The notes under the pieces are model-generated. The model worked only from the letters and a program-made list of their open reading frames with translations. It searched no databases and had not been told where the DNA came from. Positions 36,201-46,066 of a stretch of 64,000 nt of DNA are shown here, piece after piece (the stretch's first letter is position 1; every line of letters begins with the position of its first letter). This DNA comes from Pisolithus tinctorius (Eukaryota > Basidiomycota > Agaricomycetes > Boletales > Pisolithaceae): assembly GCA_024663395.1 (NCBI GenBank), contig JANFAH010000032.1, positions 248,001 to 312,000 on the forward strand, given 5' to 3'. The position numbers were made by a program, and so were the translations under genes.

Positions 36201-37081
36201 AGACCAAGGCTGGAATGGCCAGTAACGAAGGGTGGGATGCCAGAGGAAGTGGCAAAGAGGCTTCAGGCAAGTCCAGGTGAGTATGGACAGGCTGGTAACA
36301 GACAGTCCGGAGACTGGAAAGGGGGGTCCAGGGCTCCAAGGCCGGTGTAGCAAAGGCCGAGGGTGGAGACTGGACCCAAAAACTGCTGAAGCCAAGTGCC
36401 AATGGGGAAACAGGGAAGGTGTTGAGGGCTGCGACTGGCCAAGTCCAGGCCTGGGGGCTGCACCGGAGGTGCACAGATGTCTGAAGACCAATATTGGGGA
36501 GTCAGGAGGTCAAATGAGTGATGTGATCCCAGTGTTCAGTACAGTAGAACTGGACCAAGACAGCTGGGCCAGAGTACTGGGATGACTGAGGTAAGGACCG
36601 AGATGATGACTGAGGTGACCAGCCAGAGGTCAGAGACAGCTCGGGGGAGCTAACAGAGGTGAGTCTGGTTGTTGAGGCCAGCTCAGGGGCAAGTCCAGAG
36701 GGTAATTCTGGCTTGGAAGTGGGCTCAGGCATGAACCTGGGTTGGTGGTGAGTCTGGATGGTGAGTCTGACTCAGGGGTTGACATGGCCAGTCCGGAGTC
36801 AAGAAGAAACAAGTGGCAGGCAGGGGTCAGGAGTGAGGGAATGGATGCATTAAGTTTTGACCACTAAGGATGTAGTGTCAGGGGTAATGCAACCTGGGGG
36901 TGTGCAGAGTGCCAAGGGGTGCTGGGTTACCTCTCTGCTTTAGCAGAGATCTCTGGGTTGGGCTCTGGAGTCAGAGGAGAGGTATCCCAACAAGTCCCAA
37001 TGGGCAAGGCCATGGGTAGGGGCTCTAGAGCAGGACCTAGACATGATGAAGTGACTTGCACAAGTGTGAGTCAGAATATAC
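33257..37081 (-). other. Interior of E0, inverse copy of E1 interior
   Basis: About 3.8 kb of non-coding CCGG/CTGG-rich sequence matching E1 (24184-28990 region) in reverse. It includes the tandem duplication near 35640-35800 and the leader hairpin near 36938-36955. More CpG sites have decayed to CpA/TpG than in E1, fitting an older insertion. Confidence 0.75.
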
Positions 37082-37195
37082 TGTCAAGTATGGGTTTACC
37101 CTCAGGTGACCGGGCTTCAAGACTGGGTGACAGGGGCTAAGTCTGACTGACCAAAGTCAAGGCCGGGAGACAGGGACCAAGTCCGGTTGGACCGG
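37082..37195 (-). repeat. Truncated 5' LTR of E0
   Basis: The first 114 bases of an E-family LTR (TGTCAAGTATGGG...), ending abruptly at the F-family LTR. The leader and primer site of E0 lie just to its left. Confidence 0.85.
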
Positions 37196-38160
37196 TGTAG
37201 GGAGTAGTATACTCCCTGAGGCCGAAATAGGGATGCCAACACCAAAATTCTGCCGTTACCATCCACGTCTATCGTCTTCGGAATTATCCCATCTGCCTCG
37301 TGCGCTGCCTTGCCTGTCGAACCTTCGGAGCTCCCCGGTCCATCAATAACACACACCAGTCATCATCCCAAAATTCCGCGTCAACCTCAACCTGACATAC
37401 GTCTATCCGGAATTCCGCAGTCATGCCGCTTCAACCCTCGCCTCGCCATGTAGCCAGAAAATCACACAGATCATCAGTAAAAACTCCGGTTACCCCTCTC
37501 GTTCCTTTCCCGTGAACCTTTCTCCGCAAAGCAAGAACCCCTTCCTACCTACAGCCTCTACCCTTCGCGTTCCACTCTACGGTACAGTGTACTCTTGCCC
37601 TGTCGGAAGATACCCGTCTTTCCTGTTGTATTTCTCAGTTACTACCTTACAGTTTGTTTTCACATGTTGCTGTATGGCTTTGACGTCTGACACATCGTCC
37701 CCTTTATTTTTCGGAGTTTTGCTTCTCCCGCCCCACATTTCTCCGATCAGTACCTTACTATCCATGTACTATATATTCCTGCCTCAGTGACGAAATGAGA
37801 ATAATCTCTTTTGGGACCCACATTCTGCGTCTAGTGCGAGTCTAAAGAGTTCAAAGAGTCTTCACGTCCTCTGAGTCCGCTGTGTATCTGTGTCTTTGCG
37901 TCTACTGTGTCTACTGTGTCTTCGTGTCCTTGTTCCATTAGTACTCGTTTGCCTCTCTCACGCACTTAATTCATCTCGGAGTTACTTCCTTGGTGCAAGA
38001 TCGTCGTCCGGAATTTCAAAAGCAAGTCTGTCCCTTCCTTCAACTCTACGGAATTAAATTCCGTGACCCACATTCGACTCTTCGACTGACCCTACCATCG
38101 CATCCTACATCTCCTTCCTACTCAGCACCCCTTGGGTCAAGCCTAGGGATTTTCCCTACA
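37196..38160 (+). repeat. LTR-like repeat, F family
   Basis: Runs from TGTAGGGAGTAG to TTTTCCCTACA, with a TATA-like ACTATATAT near 37768. Each end carries a small palindrome (TGTAGGGA...TCCCT). No target duplication: left flank ACCGG, right flank GCTTT. The flanks belong to different elements (E0 at left, G at right), so this LTR marks a recombination or deletion junction. The 44 bases at 38161-38204 are unexplained. Confidence 0.6.
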
Positions 38161-38204
38161 GCTTTCCCCTATTCGCACGCTACCCAGAGGTAGTGTCCCA
38201 CAGT

Positions 38205-40211
38205 GGCAGGTGAGCACTTTAGAGGTAGAGAAGTACTTGAGGTTCTTGTGGTCGGTTACAATGTCAACCAGTGAGGCCGAGCCCTCAAGGTAGTGGTGCC
38301 AGGTCCGGAATGCTTCAAATATAGCAAGCAATTCCTTGTTGTGAGTATCATAATTCAACTCTGGGGCGGTCAGAGTCCGGGAGTAGAATGCGACCGGGTG
38401 GATCTGGCCATCGCCGCAGGTGATAGAGAGGATGCCAGTGATGGCATAGTCCGAGGCATCGGTCTTGACGGTGATGGAGACCCCAGGGATGAAATGAGTT
38501 AAGACCAGCATGGTAGTGAAGGCGGCCTTGAGGTTATTAAATGACTGGCGGTACTCCTCGGAGAAGTTCCAAGGAGCCCCCTTGCAGGTAAGCTGAGTCA
38601 GCAGTACAACGATGTCCGAGTAATTAAAGATAAACTGGCGGTAGAAGTTGGCAAATCCGAGGAAAGACTGAATGTCCTTGACCTTGCGAGGCTCAGGCCA
38701 ATCACAGATGGTCTGGACCTTTTCCTTGGACATCATGAGGCCAGCAGGGGAGAGGTGGAAACCGAGGTATTCGACCAAGTCCGAGTGGAACTCACATTTC
38801 TCTGGCTTTGCATAAAGGCCGTGAAGCCAAAGCTGGTGGAGTACCTCTCAGACATGCTGCTTGTGAGACTCCTTATCTCCGGAGTAGATCAAGATGTCAT
38901 CTAGGTAGACGACCACACAGACATCTAACATATCCGCGAAGATAGTGTTGACAAAGCGCTGGAAGGCGGCCAGGGCATTGGTGAGGCCAAAAGGCATCAC
39001 TAACCACTCGTAGGATCCATACCGAGTCTGGAATGCGGTCTTCCATTCATTGCCTGGGGCAATCCGGACGAGATGGTAGGCATGCTGAAGATCAATTTTA
39101 GTATAGATCTTGGCTCAGCTTGGTGAATCCAAGAGGTCAGAGATGAGCGGTAGTGGGTATCGGTCCTTCTTAGTGATTTTGTTCAGGCCGCGGAAATCTA
39201 CACAAAGCCAGAGGGAGCCGTCCTTCTTTTTGACAAAGAGGACCGGTGCAGCATAGGGGGAGGAAGTAGGCCGAATGAATCCGGTAGTGAGGTTTTCATC
39301 AATGAATGTCCGGAGAGCTTGGAGCTCAACTGGGGACAGTGAGTAGATTGTGCCGAGAGGTGGGGTTGTTCCTTCTTCAAGCTCTATCTTTAGGTTGTAC
39401 TCCCGATGTGGTGGGAGTACCAAGGCCTTGGCCTTGCTGAATACATCAGTGAAGTTGTGGTACTCTTCCGGTACATTGGGTAAGGCTGGAGGAGGGGAAG
39501 CCGAGGCCAATTGGGCTTGAGCTGAGTCCAAGGGATGGAGCTGAAGTTGGAACTGGACGGACCCTTCTAGTTTGCAGGTGCGCACAAAAGCAGCTGCATT
39601 GATTAGGGAAACGAGAGGGGCCTTCAGAGGGGTGCGAGCCGGGGAGTTGGAGACCGGTACAGATGGCGTGAGGCCGGGTTGGTCACTAGGACCGGGGTCA
39701 GGAAGGCCGGTGGAGACCGGGCTTACAGGGGGTGTCGACAGGGTTGGCATTCCTTGTGCAGGAGTCCGGAAAGTTAGACTGCCCAATACCCAATCAATCA
39801 ACAGATTGTAGTGGGTGAGCCAGTCATGTCCGAGGACTATTCTACACTCAGAATCCAACAGGGCTAGATACAGGGTTACCAGGGTGACATCACCGGATGC
39901 AAAGCGGATGTTGACATCTACTGCTTGGGTTATGGTAAAGGTGGACATTCCATCGAAGAGCCAGAGTTGGATTGGGGAGACCGAGTATGGGGTAAAAGAT
40001 TGTTGATTAGCAAAGTGATTATCTATAAAACAGTGAGTGGAACCAGAGTCCACTAAAGTACAAAGCCAAGGTATTTCTGGGTTTTCTATAGTGACATACG
40101 GGGTCAAAGAGTTTGGGCTGGAAAGAGCAGACGCATTGAGACGAGCCTCCAAGTTTGCACAACCAGAGTCAACGCAGCTCCCAGATTGTGCGGAGTCCTG
40201 GGAGCTGCTAC
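38205..40211 (-). pseudogene. Gypsy G pol: protease, reverse transcriptase, RNase H (partial)
   Basis: It is in the -1 frame relative to gag. Protease: [10 protein letters not shown] near 40055, followed by VLGHDWL near 39830. Reverse transcriptase: [15 protein letters not shown] near 39190-39235, [10 protein letters not shown] near 39000, and an intact [10 protein letters not shown] near 38900. RNase H: VKTDASDY near 38465, DHKNLKYFS near 38240, then the frame is lost at the junction. TGA stops at 39113-39115 and near 38850 replace Arg (CGA-compatible). The thumb-to-RNase H portion (38143-38778) is otherwise open. Confidence 0.88.
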
Positions 40212-40221
40212 CTATTTTTTT
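40174..40221 (-). promoter_or_regulatory. Programmed -1 frameshift signal, gag-pol of G
   Basis: On the minus strand: slippery heptamer A AAA AAA (40215-40221) in the gag frame, the gag TAG immediately after (40212-40214), and a six-base spacer that includes the TAG. Then comes a perfect 11-bp stem GCAGCTCCCAG / CTGGGAGCTGC with a 13-base loop (40174-40208). This has the geometry of known retroviral -1 signals. The pol frame joins exactly in -1. Confidence 0.8.
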
Positions 40222-41358
40222 GTCTCGGGGGTAGAACCCAAGCCTGAGGCCAATGTGGCCTCGGTGGTGGCCGCAGCGCGAGCCTTGGCCTTTCCAGCTT
40301 TCTTGGGGCATTTGTCTGCGAAATGACCAGGGCCTCCGCAGAACATGCAGAGATTGCCCTCTATGCAACGCTTGCGTTCCTCTGGGGTGAGCTTCCCATC
40401 CTTCCCGAGTTTGCTAGGCTCGGGCTTGGAGGAGTTGCTGTTATTATTGTTGCCCGGCTTTGATGGAGCCGGCTTAGGGGTAGAACCAGTGTTGTTGTTG
40501 TTGCCAGTCTTGGTCTTCTCTTGACCGTTGTTGCTGGAACCTCCGGACTTATTGTTGCTGGAGTTGGACGAGCCTTGGTACTTACTTGCCCTCTGGACTT
40601 CTTCCTTGCACTCCCAATAGTGCGCATCTATTTCCTGGGCGAGGTGGCAGAGCTCGTGTAGAGTCCGGGGTTTTCCAACCTGGCAGACCGAATGTCCATC
40701 CAGAGAGGCCAATTGTCAGGGTCATCGAGCCCAAGCAAGTCCGCTCGAACCACTCAAGGGCCATGCCTTTGAGGTAGGACTGTGTGAAGATGACCTTGGC
40801 ATGGTCGGTCCTGAAAGCCTGGGGACAGTCTTGGAAATTGAGTTCACACTGGATGAAGAAAGCACGAAGTTTCTTTGGGTTGGTACCATCAAAAGTGTCG
40901 GGCTCGCGCAACTTGGTCCTGCTTGAGGACTCAGGACTAGTACGGGCGTTGCGAGCCAACAGCTTGATGGCCTTCGCGAGACTGTCGAAGACCACGACCG
41001 TGGGTTCAGTGTCCAGGTCTGGGAAGTCCGGATCGTCTTCCAGATCATTATCTTCCGGGTTATCATCACTGGGACCATTATCACTGGGGTCATCATCGTC
41101 TGGGTTGTTGTCATCATCGTCGCCCAGCCCATCATTGCTGGGGTCACCCTCGGGGATGGGAGCAGTGGGATGATGTGGGGTGGGGGTGTTAGATGTGCAG
41201 GCTGAGAAGCCCCTGAAAGGACTGACGGGACCTGGAGAGCGCCTAGTGGTGCCCAAAGCAGCTAGTGCTGTTTCGTGGCGAGCCCCTCTGGCTGAAGCAG
41301 AGTTGGGATTGGTGGCAGAACGGCCACAAGGAGGTTGGAATCGAGTCTTGGTTGCCAT
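40212..41358 (-). pseudogene. Gypsy G gag with internal deletion
   Basis: It starts with ATG at 41358 (MATKTR) and has a strongly Asp-rich acidic stretch near 41030-41150. A conserved capsid motif REPDTFDGTNPKKLR lies near 40870-40915 and SYLKGMALEWFE near 40755. After that the gag of L has roughly 60-70 more capsid codons that are missing here. The frame resumes near 40710 with GKPRTLHELCHLAQEI, an Asn/Ser-rich linker and a knuckle C-x2-C-x4-H-x4-C ([14 protein letters not shown]) near 40310-40350. It ends at TAG 40212. The deletion and frame change near 40700-40740 make the capsid defective. Confidence 0.85.
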
Positions 41359-41396
41359 GGTGTACTAGACCCACACAAGTGGAGAGTCTGAAATAC

Positions 41397-41909
41397 TGTC
41401 AAGTACGAGGATTGTCCGGGTGGAGTCCGGACCAGAGACCGAAGCAGGTGCAAGGCCGAGGGTCAGGATCAGAAGGGGGGTCGAAGATACAGATGATTGG
41501 ACTGATTGGACTTAGCAACTGAGGGTACAGCGCTATTCCCTTGCGTGGGTCTCAGTCCGAGTCCGAGGCCGAGACGGGGTTATCAGGGGTAACTTAGTTG
41601 ATTTCAGATTGAGGTCTACAGGCCAAGTATCTACAAGCTTATATACTAGAAACAACTATAGTACAGAGACCGGTAATGCTGGTCTCGCAAGGATTGGTAA
41701 GACAAGGATTACTAACGTATGACTAAGGTAGCAGAGACCAGGACAGAGTGGACCGGGGACAAGGCCAGGCAGAACTTAACTGAATGACAGACACTGCAAA
41801 GCAGTGTCCACCATGCTAGGACTTCTGGGGATAGAGAACAGGCAAGGCCGAGGCTGGACTAAGTGAGTGCGAGGCTGAGTCTGGCCAGGGTCGAGACATG
41901 GCTATGACA
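41397..41909 (-). repeat. 5' LTR of gypsy G
   Basis: 513 bp, TGTCATAGCC...CGTACTTGACA on the minus strand. A TATATAAG box lies near 41640. The inferred RNA start (AATCTGAAAT) pairs, with one mismatch, with the leader next to the LTR (41380-41396). The right flank is GTCTC (41910-41914); the matching flank is lost with the 3' end. Confidence 0.85.
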
Positions 41910-42150
41910 GTCTCACAAGGATTGCTAAGATGATTGGTAAGACAAGTATTAGTAAGGTATGACTAAGGTAACAGAGACTGGGACAGGGTGGACTGGGGAC
42001 AAGACCAGGCAGAGCTTAACTGAAATGACATGCACTGCAAAGCAGTGTATACCACACTAGACTATCTGGGGGTAAGGGATTGATGAGGCCAAGGCCAGAC
42101 TGAATGAGTGTGAGACCAAGTCTGGCTGGGGATGAGACATGACTATGACA
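41910..42150 (-). repeat. Older LTR remnant, D/G family
   Basis: 241 bp matching the U3 part of the LTR at 41397-41909, ending CTATGACA. Element G was inserted into it. Its other side is gone. Confidence 0.85.
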
Positions 42151-42423
42151 CTGAACTGGAAGACAAAGCCACAGTACACTGGCCCCATGGTTGTCCTTCA
42201 TCAGACCACTGGGGGCTTGTACCTGCTGGCTGAGTTGGATGGCTCCATCTCCAGACTCCACTTTGCCACATTCTGCTTACTTCCCTACCACCTGCAATCT
42301 CAAACCCATGCAACCATCACTCACATCACTGGGTTAGATGATGAAGAACTAGACCACCTTCTTGAGGAGGCTGAGGATGACCCCACTGATGACATGGTAG
42401 AGGCTTTTGCCTCAGACAGCTGA
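42151..42423 (+). pseudogene. C-terminal end of a gypsy integrase (element I)
   Basis: The open frame contains a PMVV...TTGGLYLLAELDG...LRF-like segment (42178-42280), characteristic of the C-terminal domain of a fungal gypsy integrase family. An acidic tail follows. It ends at TGA 42421. The rest of pol is missing upstream, replaced by LTR 41910-42150. It fixes the sense orientation of element I as plus. Confidence 0.7.
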
Positions 42424-43323
42424 CTATCCACCCTTTCCAGTATCCACAGTCTCTCCATTGTGCCCTCCCTCCATGCCCTCTTCTCCCACAATACCCATAC
42501 CTCCTTCTGCAGCTTCACCTGCCTCTCTGTGGCTCCTTCCACTACCCTTGTTCCTCCTCCCATGCTGACTGGGGATAGTCAGCATTCAAAGACCCCCACA
42601 GGGGTGACCTGCATGCCACCTGATACTAAACATAGTTCATTTCACCTTATCTGTTTTACCCTGGGTTTCATCTGGAGACTTCTGTTCCACCCTGGGTTTT
42701 GTCCAGTGATTCTGCTGATAGCTAGTCCTGACTCAAAAAATATAAAAACTGCTAACAAAAAGTCAAAAACCATCCAGAAACATAACAAAAATAAGTATAT
42801 AGTTAAAACAATCTCTCTCCTATCTCTCTTACTAGTCTCACTGATGCATTCCTTGGCTGCTCTATACTGCAGATACCCACAACTACCCCATGCATTTCTT
42901 CTTCAAATTCACAGTCAGTGTGCACCCCTTGACCTGTTTTCCTTTCAATTCTCCTGCTGTCTCCTTACAGTTGATACACAAAGACCATCCCAGTTACCCA
43001 ATAAACCATCCCCTCATCCTCTCTTCAAGAAATTGTCACACCCTACCATCAAAACCATACCACAAGGACTTACCACTGAGAGAAGTCAAAAGTTGCATGA
43101 AGAAGACAAGTCAGGCAGTACCCCATGCACTCTATGATACTGCAGATGATACCATGGCCAAGGCAGAGCCAGCCCATTGCAAGGTGGAAACAAGTCCCTT
43201 TTGGTACCTTACATCACAACTATGCAAGATGCAAAAAGACTTAATATATTCCTGGGCATAATGTGCAGGGCAGAGGAGGTACAGGAATTGGTGCAGAAAC
43301 AGATGAGTATACTATGTGAATGC
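42424..43323 (+). other. Spacer of element I, no gene recognised
   Basis: An A/T-richer stretch with a lysine-codon run near 42740-42800. It lies between the integrase end and the stop of the antisense gene, where D and L also have non-coding spacers. No motif was seen on either strand. Confidence 0.4.
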
Positions 43324-44330
43324 CTATTCTACTCCCAACTTGGCCAGGGCTTCCAACAGCTGCTTGATGCAAACTTGCAAACAGAGGTTGGCTGCATGTG
43401 CAGCAATGGCCTCAGCCCTTACCAATGTGAGTGCCTGCGACAGAGCCATGGCAGTGCTCTTGTCTACCCCACCACGAGCAGGCACCTTGCCCTTACTGTG
43501 CCTGCAGGTTTCGACAATTTCAATGTCCTCCTTGTCCTTGGCTGCTGCCTTCTTCGATGGCCCAGCCTTCGCAAGACAAGTTGCAGAATGCTTACCCACA
43601 GCGCCTTGGCCTTTGTTGGACTTTTTGCAGCCCTGTTTCATCCACGTGCACCTGTCGCACATCTTGCCAACTGGGCCAATACACTGGGCCCCTTTGACAG
43701 TGCACTGCACACAAGGCACCTCATGCAGTATTGAGCCAGGGGGGACAGTTACCTTTGGCCAGTTGTCATCATTGCTCTCTGCAACTGTCTGATGAGAATG
43801 CTAAGGGCTCAGGCATCAATAGCTACTATACTGTGCACCGAGCAGTCTCACCTTCCACACCAGGTGAGTACTCACTTCAATATGTGACATCTTCGCAGTT
43901 GCCATCAATCCCTCCACCACTTCTCGCTGCTCCCCAACATCCTGCAGAGTGGCTTCTCCCATCTGCACATCCTTGTTGATCTTGCTCCACACAATCTCCT
44001 TGGCCACCCACTGTTCATATGCCCCATCTGCCTCTGCTATTGTTGGTCCATCTGCCATGTCTATCTTGGTATCGATGTCAAGCTCCCTACCATGCTCAAC
44101 AATAGGGACAATCTCACCCTGGAAGACAGTCAGTGCTGCAAGTCCCAAATGCATTGGGCACTTACCATTTTCTGCTCCCATCAGCACATCCACATCAACT
44201 TCTCTTCCCATAAGTCATCCCTATCATCCAGCATGCACTTGGCCTCAGCAACCAGTGCCATGGATGCAGCAGCAAACTTCATCTTCAGGGTGGCCTTCTC
44301 TGCTTCGACTGGGTCAGGGGTAGTTGTGCA
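43324..44330 (-). pseudogene. Antisense gene of element I: paired Cys module
   Basis: Minus strand gene downstream of a plus-strand integrase end, so again antisense to its element. Exon 2 (stop at 43324, upstream edge near 43776) encodes C-x2-C-x6-C, about 8 residues, then C-x2-C-x6-C (CVQCTVKGAQC and CDRCTWMKQGC, near 43660-43717). A Lys/Ala-rich helical tail follows. A donor GTGAGT at 43870-43875 and an acceptor near 43777 would define an intron of about 99 bases. Exon 1 is readable from 44211, with a frameshift near 44200 and more coding-like sequence up to about 44330. The intron position matches D and L, but its phase is uncertain. The function is unknown. Confidence 0.65.
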
Positions 44331-44634
44331 TATGAGTTGCAAGAGTCAGGGGGCACAGTTAGCAGATATGATGAGTTGGAATGATAGAGCGATGGATGGA
44401 AGGGGGGAAGAATCAGAATGATGTGAAGGTTTGAGCCATGCACTAACAAATATATACTTAGTGGCCATGAGGTGCTTATGTCATTGGTCTGGACACCTAT
44501 ATGCACCATTCAACAGTCTTCTTGCATTCCTCAGCTCCATGCTTCCTTCACTCCTATGCAGAATCCTCCAGTGTTCTCAAACCCTTGGCACCACACCTTC
44601 ACTGTCACCACATAGCAAGCTATTTACATCCTCC
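44331..44634. other. Unassigned sequence between fragments I and J
   Basis: No motif or repeat match that I could see. It may be leftover 3' sequence of I. Confidence 0.3.
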
Positions 44635-45805
44635 ATGGTTCTCACAGCATGTATGGGTAATGAAGTACAAAACAGCCAGGACAGTGAAAACCATGGTGGA
44701 TGGCCTAGCAAGCATATTTAATAATTTCACAGCAGCAGAGACATTCATGACAGATGGCACATGACACTTCAACAACAAAGAGGTCAAAACCTACTCTGCT
44801 AAGTGGTCCTGCACTCATCATGTCATAGCAGCATACTCACCATGGATTAATGGGTTGGTACAGGGCATGAACAAGCTACTATTACATGTCCTCAAACACC
44901 TATGTGCACCAAACATAGGAGAAGATGATAACATGGAAACAGACTGGGAAAAACTACCCAGGATGTGGCCAGATCATCTCAATGACACAGTCTGCACACT
45001 GAACAACCGAGTACTACTAGCACTCAAGTTCTTGCCCAAAGAACTGTTACTCAGGTTTGTGATTGATACCAAGTGCACAACATTGATGCACAGCACCACA
45101 GAACCACTACCTGTGGATGCAGCAATCTGCATGGCATATGCAGCACAACAATGACTAGATGGATATGAGGAAGCAGTCAAACATGCAATGAAAAGAAAAC
45201 AAACATTCGACTGTTGAGTATTAAGAAGACAAGGCATAGAGGTCATATTTGTGAAGGGACAGCTCATACAAGTATACCAAAGCAACATAGACTACACATT
45301 CAAAACAGAATGGAAACAGTTACCTAAGTGGTCATGCCCCTACAGAATCTCAGAGAAACTAAAGAACTCATATAGATTGGAGAACTTGGACAGTGAAGCC
45401 ATAGCAGGAGAGTACAGTGCTAGAAGGTTACACACATTCACAGCAAGGGAAGGAACACAGCTACACTCAGAACAGCAAGAGTTTGTGAAACAAATGAAGG
45501 AAATGGAAATGGAAAATGAAGGGAGCAAAGAACAGGCAGGAAAGGGAATTGAAGAAGAGGATGGGGGAAGAGATGGGTCATGGAACATGAAGGCGCAGGA
45601 TGGGATGACAGAGATGCAGCCTGGCAGCAAGGAGATGTGGGCTGGCATTGAGGGGGAGAAATGGCCAGACATCGAGGATGAACTGCAGCCCAATGTAGAG
45701 GAGGGGATGTTAGTAGATGACAAGGACATCATCATCTTTGAAGGGGGCACATGGAGTAGGGGGGCCAGGGGGACAGGAGACAAGGACACAGCCACATCGG
45801 CTTAG
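44635..45805 (+). pseudogene. Integrase fragment of C-type gypsy (J)
   Basis: It starts in the integrase core (FSQHVWV, near 44640) and has T-D-G near 44755, a Glu-equivalent segment GLVQGMNK near 44850 (Gln where C has Glu), and a long C-terminal region. The C-terminal part is an open frame of 184 codons (45251-45805) with an acidic tail ending DDKDIIIFEGG. TGA stops near 44762, 45152 and 45216 are CGA-compatible. The stop in QQ*LDGY is shared with remnant C (near 5186). It is truncated at both ends relative to a full element. Confidence 0.75.
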
Positions 45806-46066
45806 TCAGGTGGAGGCAGATGCGGACATGAACATAACATTGGACAGTATGATATGACAAGGACAAGAAACAGTACAATACCAAACCCAAGATCGCTACT
45901 CTCCAATGGTGGCAGATGGCAATTCTCAGTAGCAAAGGCATGTAGCGTACAGAGAATATAGTCTATGTGTGGGAATGCAGTTAGCTTGTTGCCTCTCTTC
46001 TTAGCACTCCCACTTGCGCCTCAAGGCTCAGCTGAGCTGCACACTAGTCTCTCGTTTCATCACTAT
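45806..46066 (+). other. Leader of the DIRS-like element or junction sequence
   Basis: The last approximately 30 bases of J homology continue to about 45835. The rest leads to the ATG at 46067 and contains no recognised feature. Confidence 0.3.

Larger units (their letters stand above)
21895..37195 (-). mobile_element. Element E0: non-autonomous LTR retrotransposon, outer copy
   Basis: A minus-strand element with 3' LTR 21895-22815, polypurine tract 22816-22828, and interior pieces 22829-23282, 30821-30921, 31830-32325 and 33257-37081. The truncated 5' LTR is 37082-37195. Without the nested insertions the interior is about 4.8 kb, like that of E1. It contains no gag or pol motif that I can recognise. 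It interrupts reverse transcriptase of D; the left flank is ATAGC (21890-21894), and the right flank is lost. This matches the idea of a large retrotransposon derivative (LARD), which needs proteins from an autonomous partner. The shared tract and the TGTCAAGTACGGG end suggest the D/G family as donor. Confidence 0.8.
38205..41909 (-). mobile_element. Gypsy G: 5' part (LTR, gag, pol to RNase H)
   Basis: A minus-strand element of the D family, with 5' LTR 41397-41909, primer-site leader, gag, a frameshift signal, and pol up to RNase H. It is cut at 38205. It has no integrase, antisense gene or 3' LTR. Its right end sits inside an older LTR of its own family (41910-42150). Confidence 0.85.
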
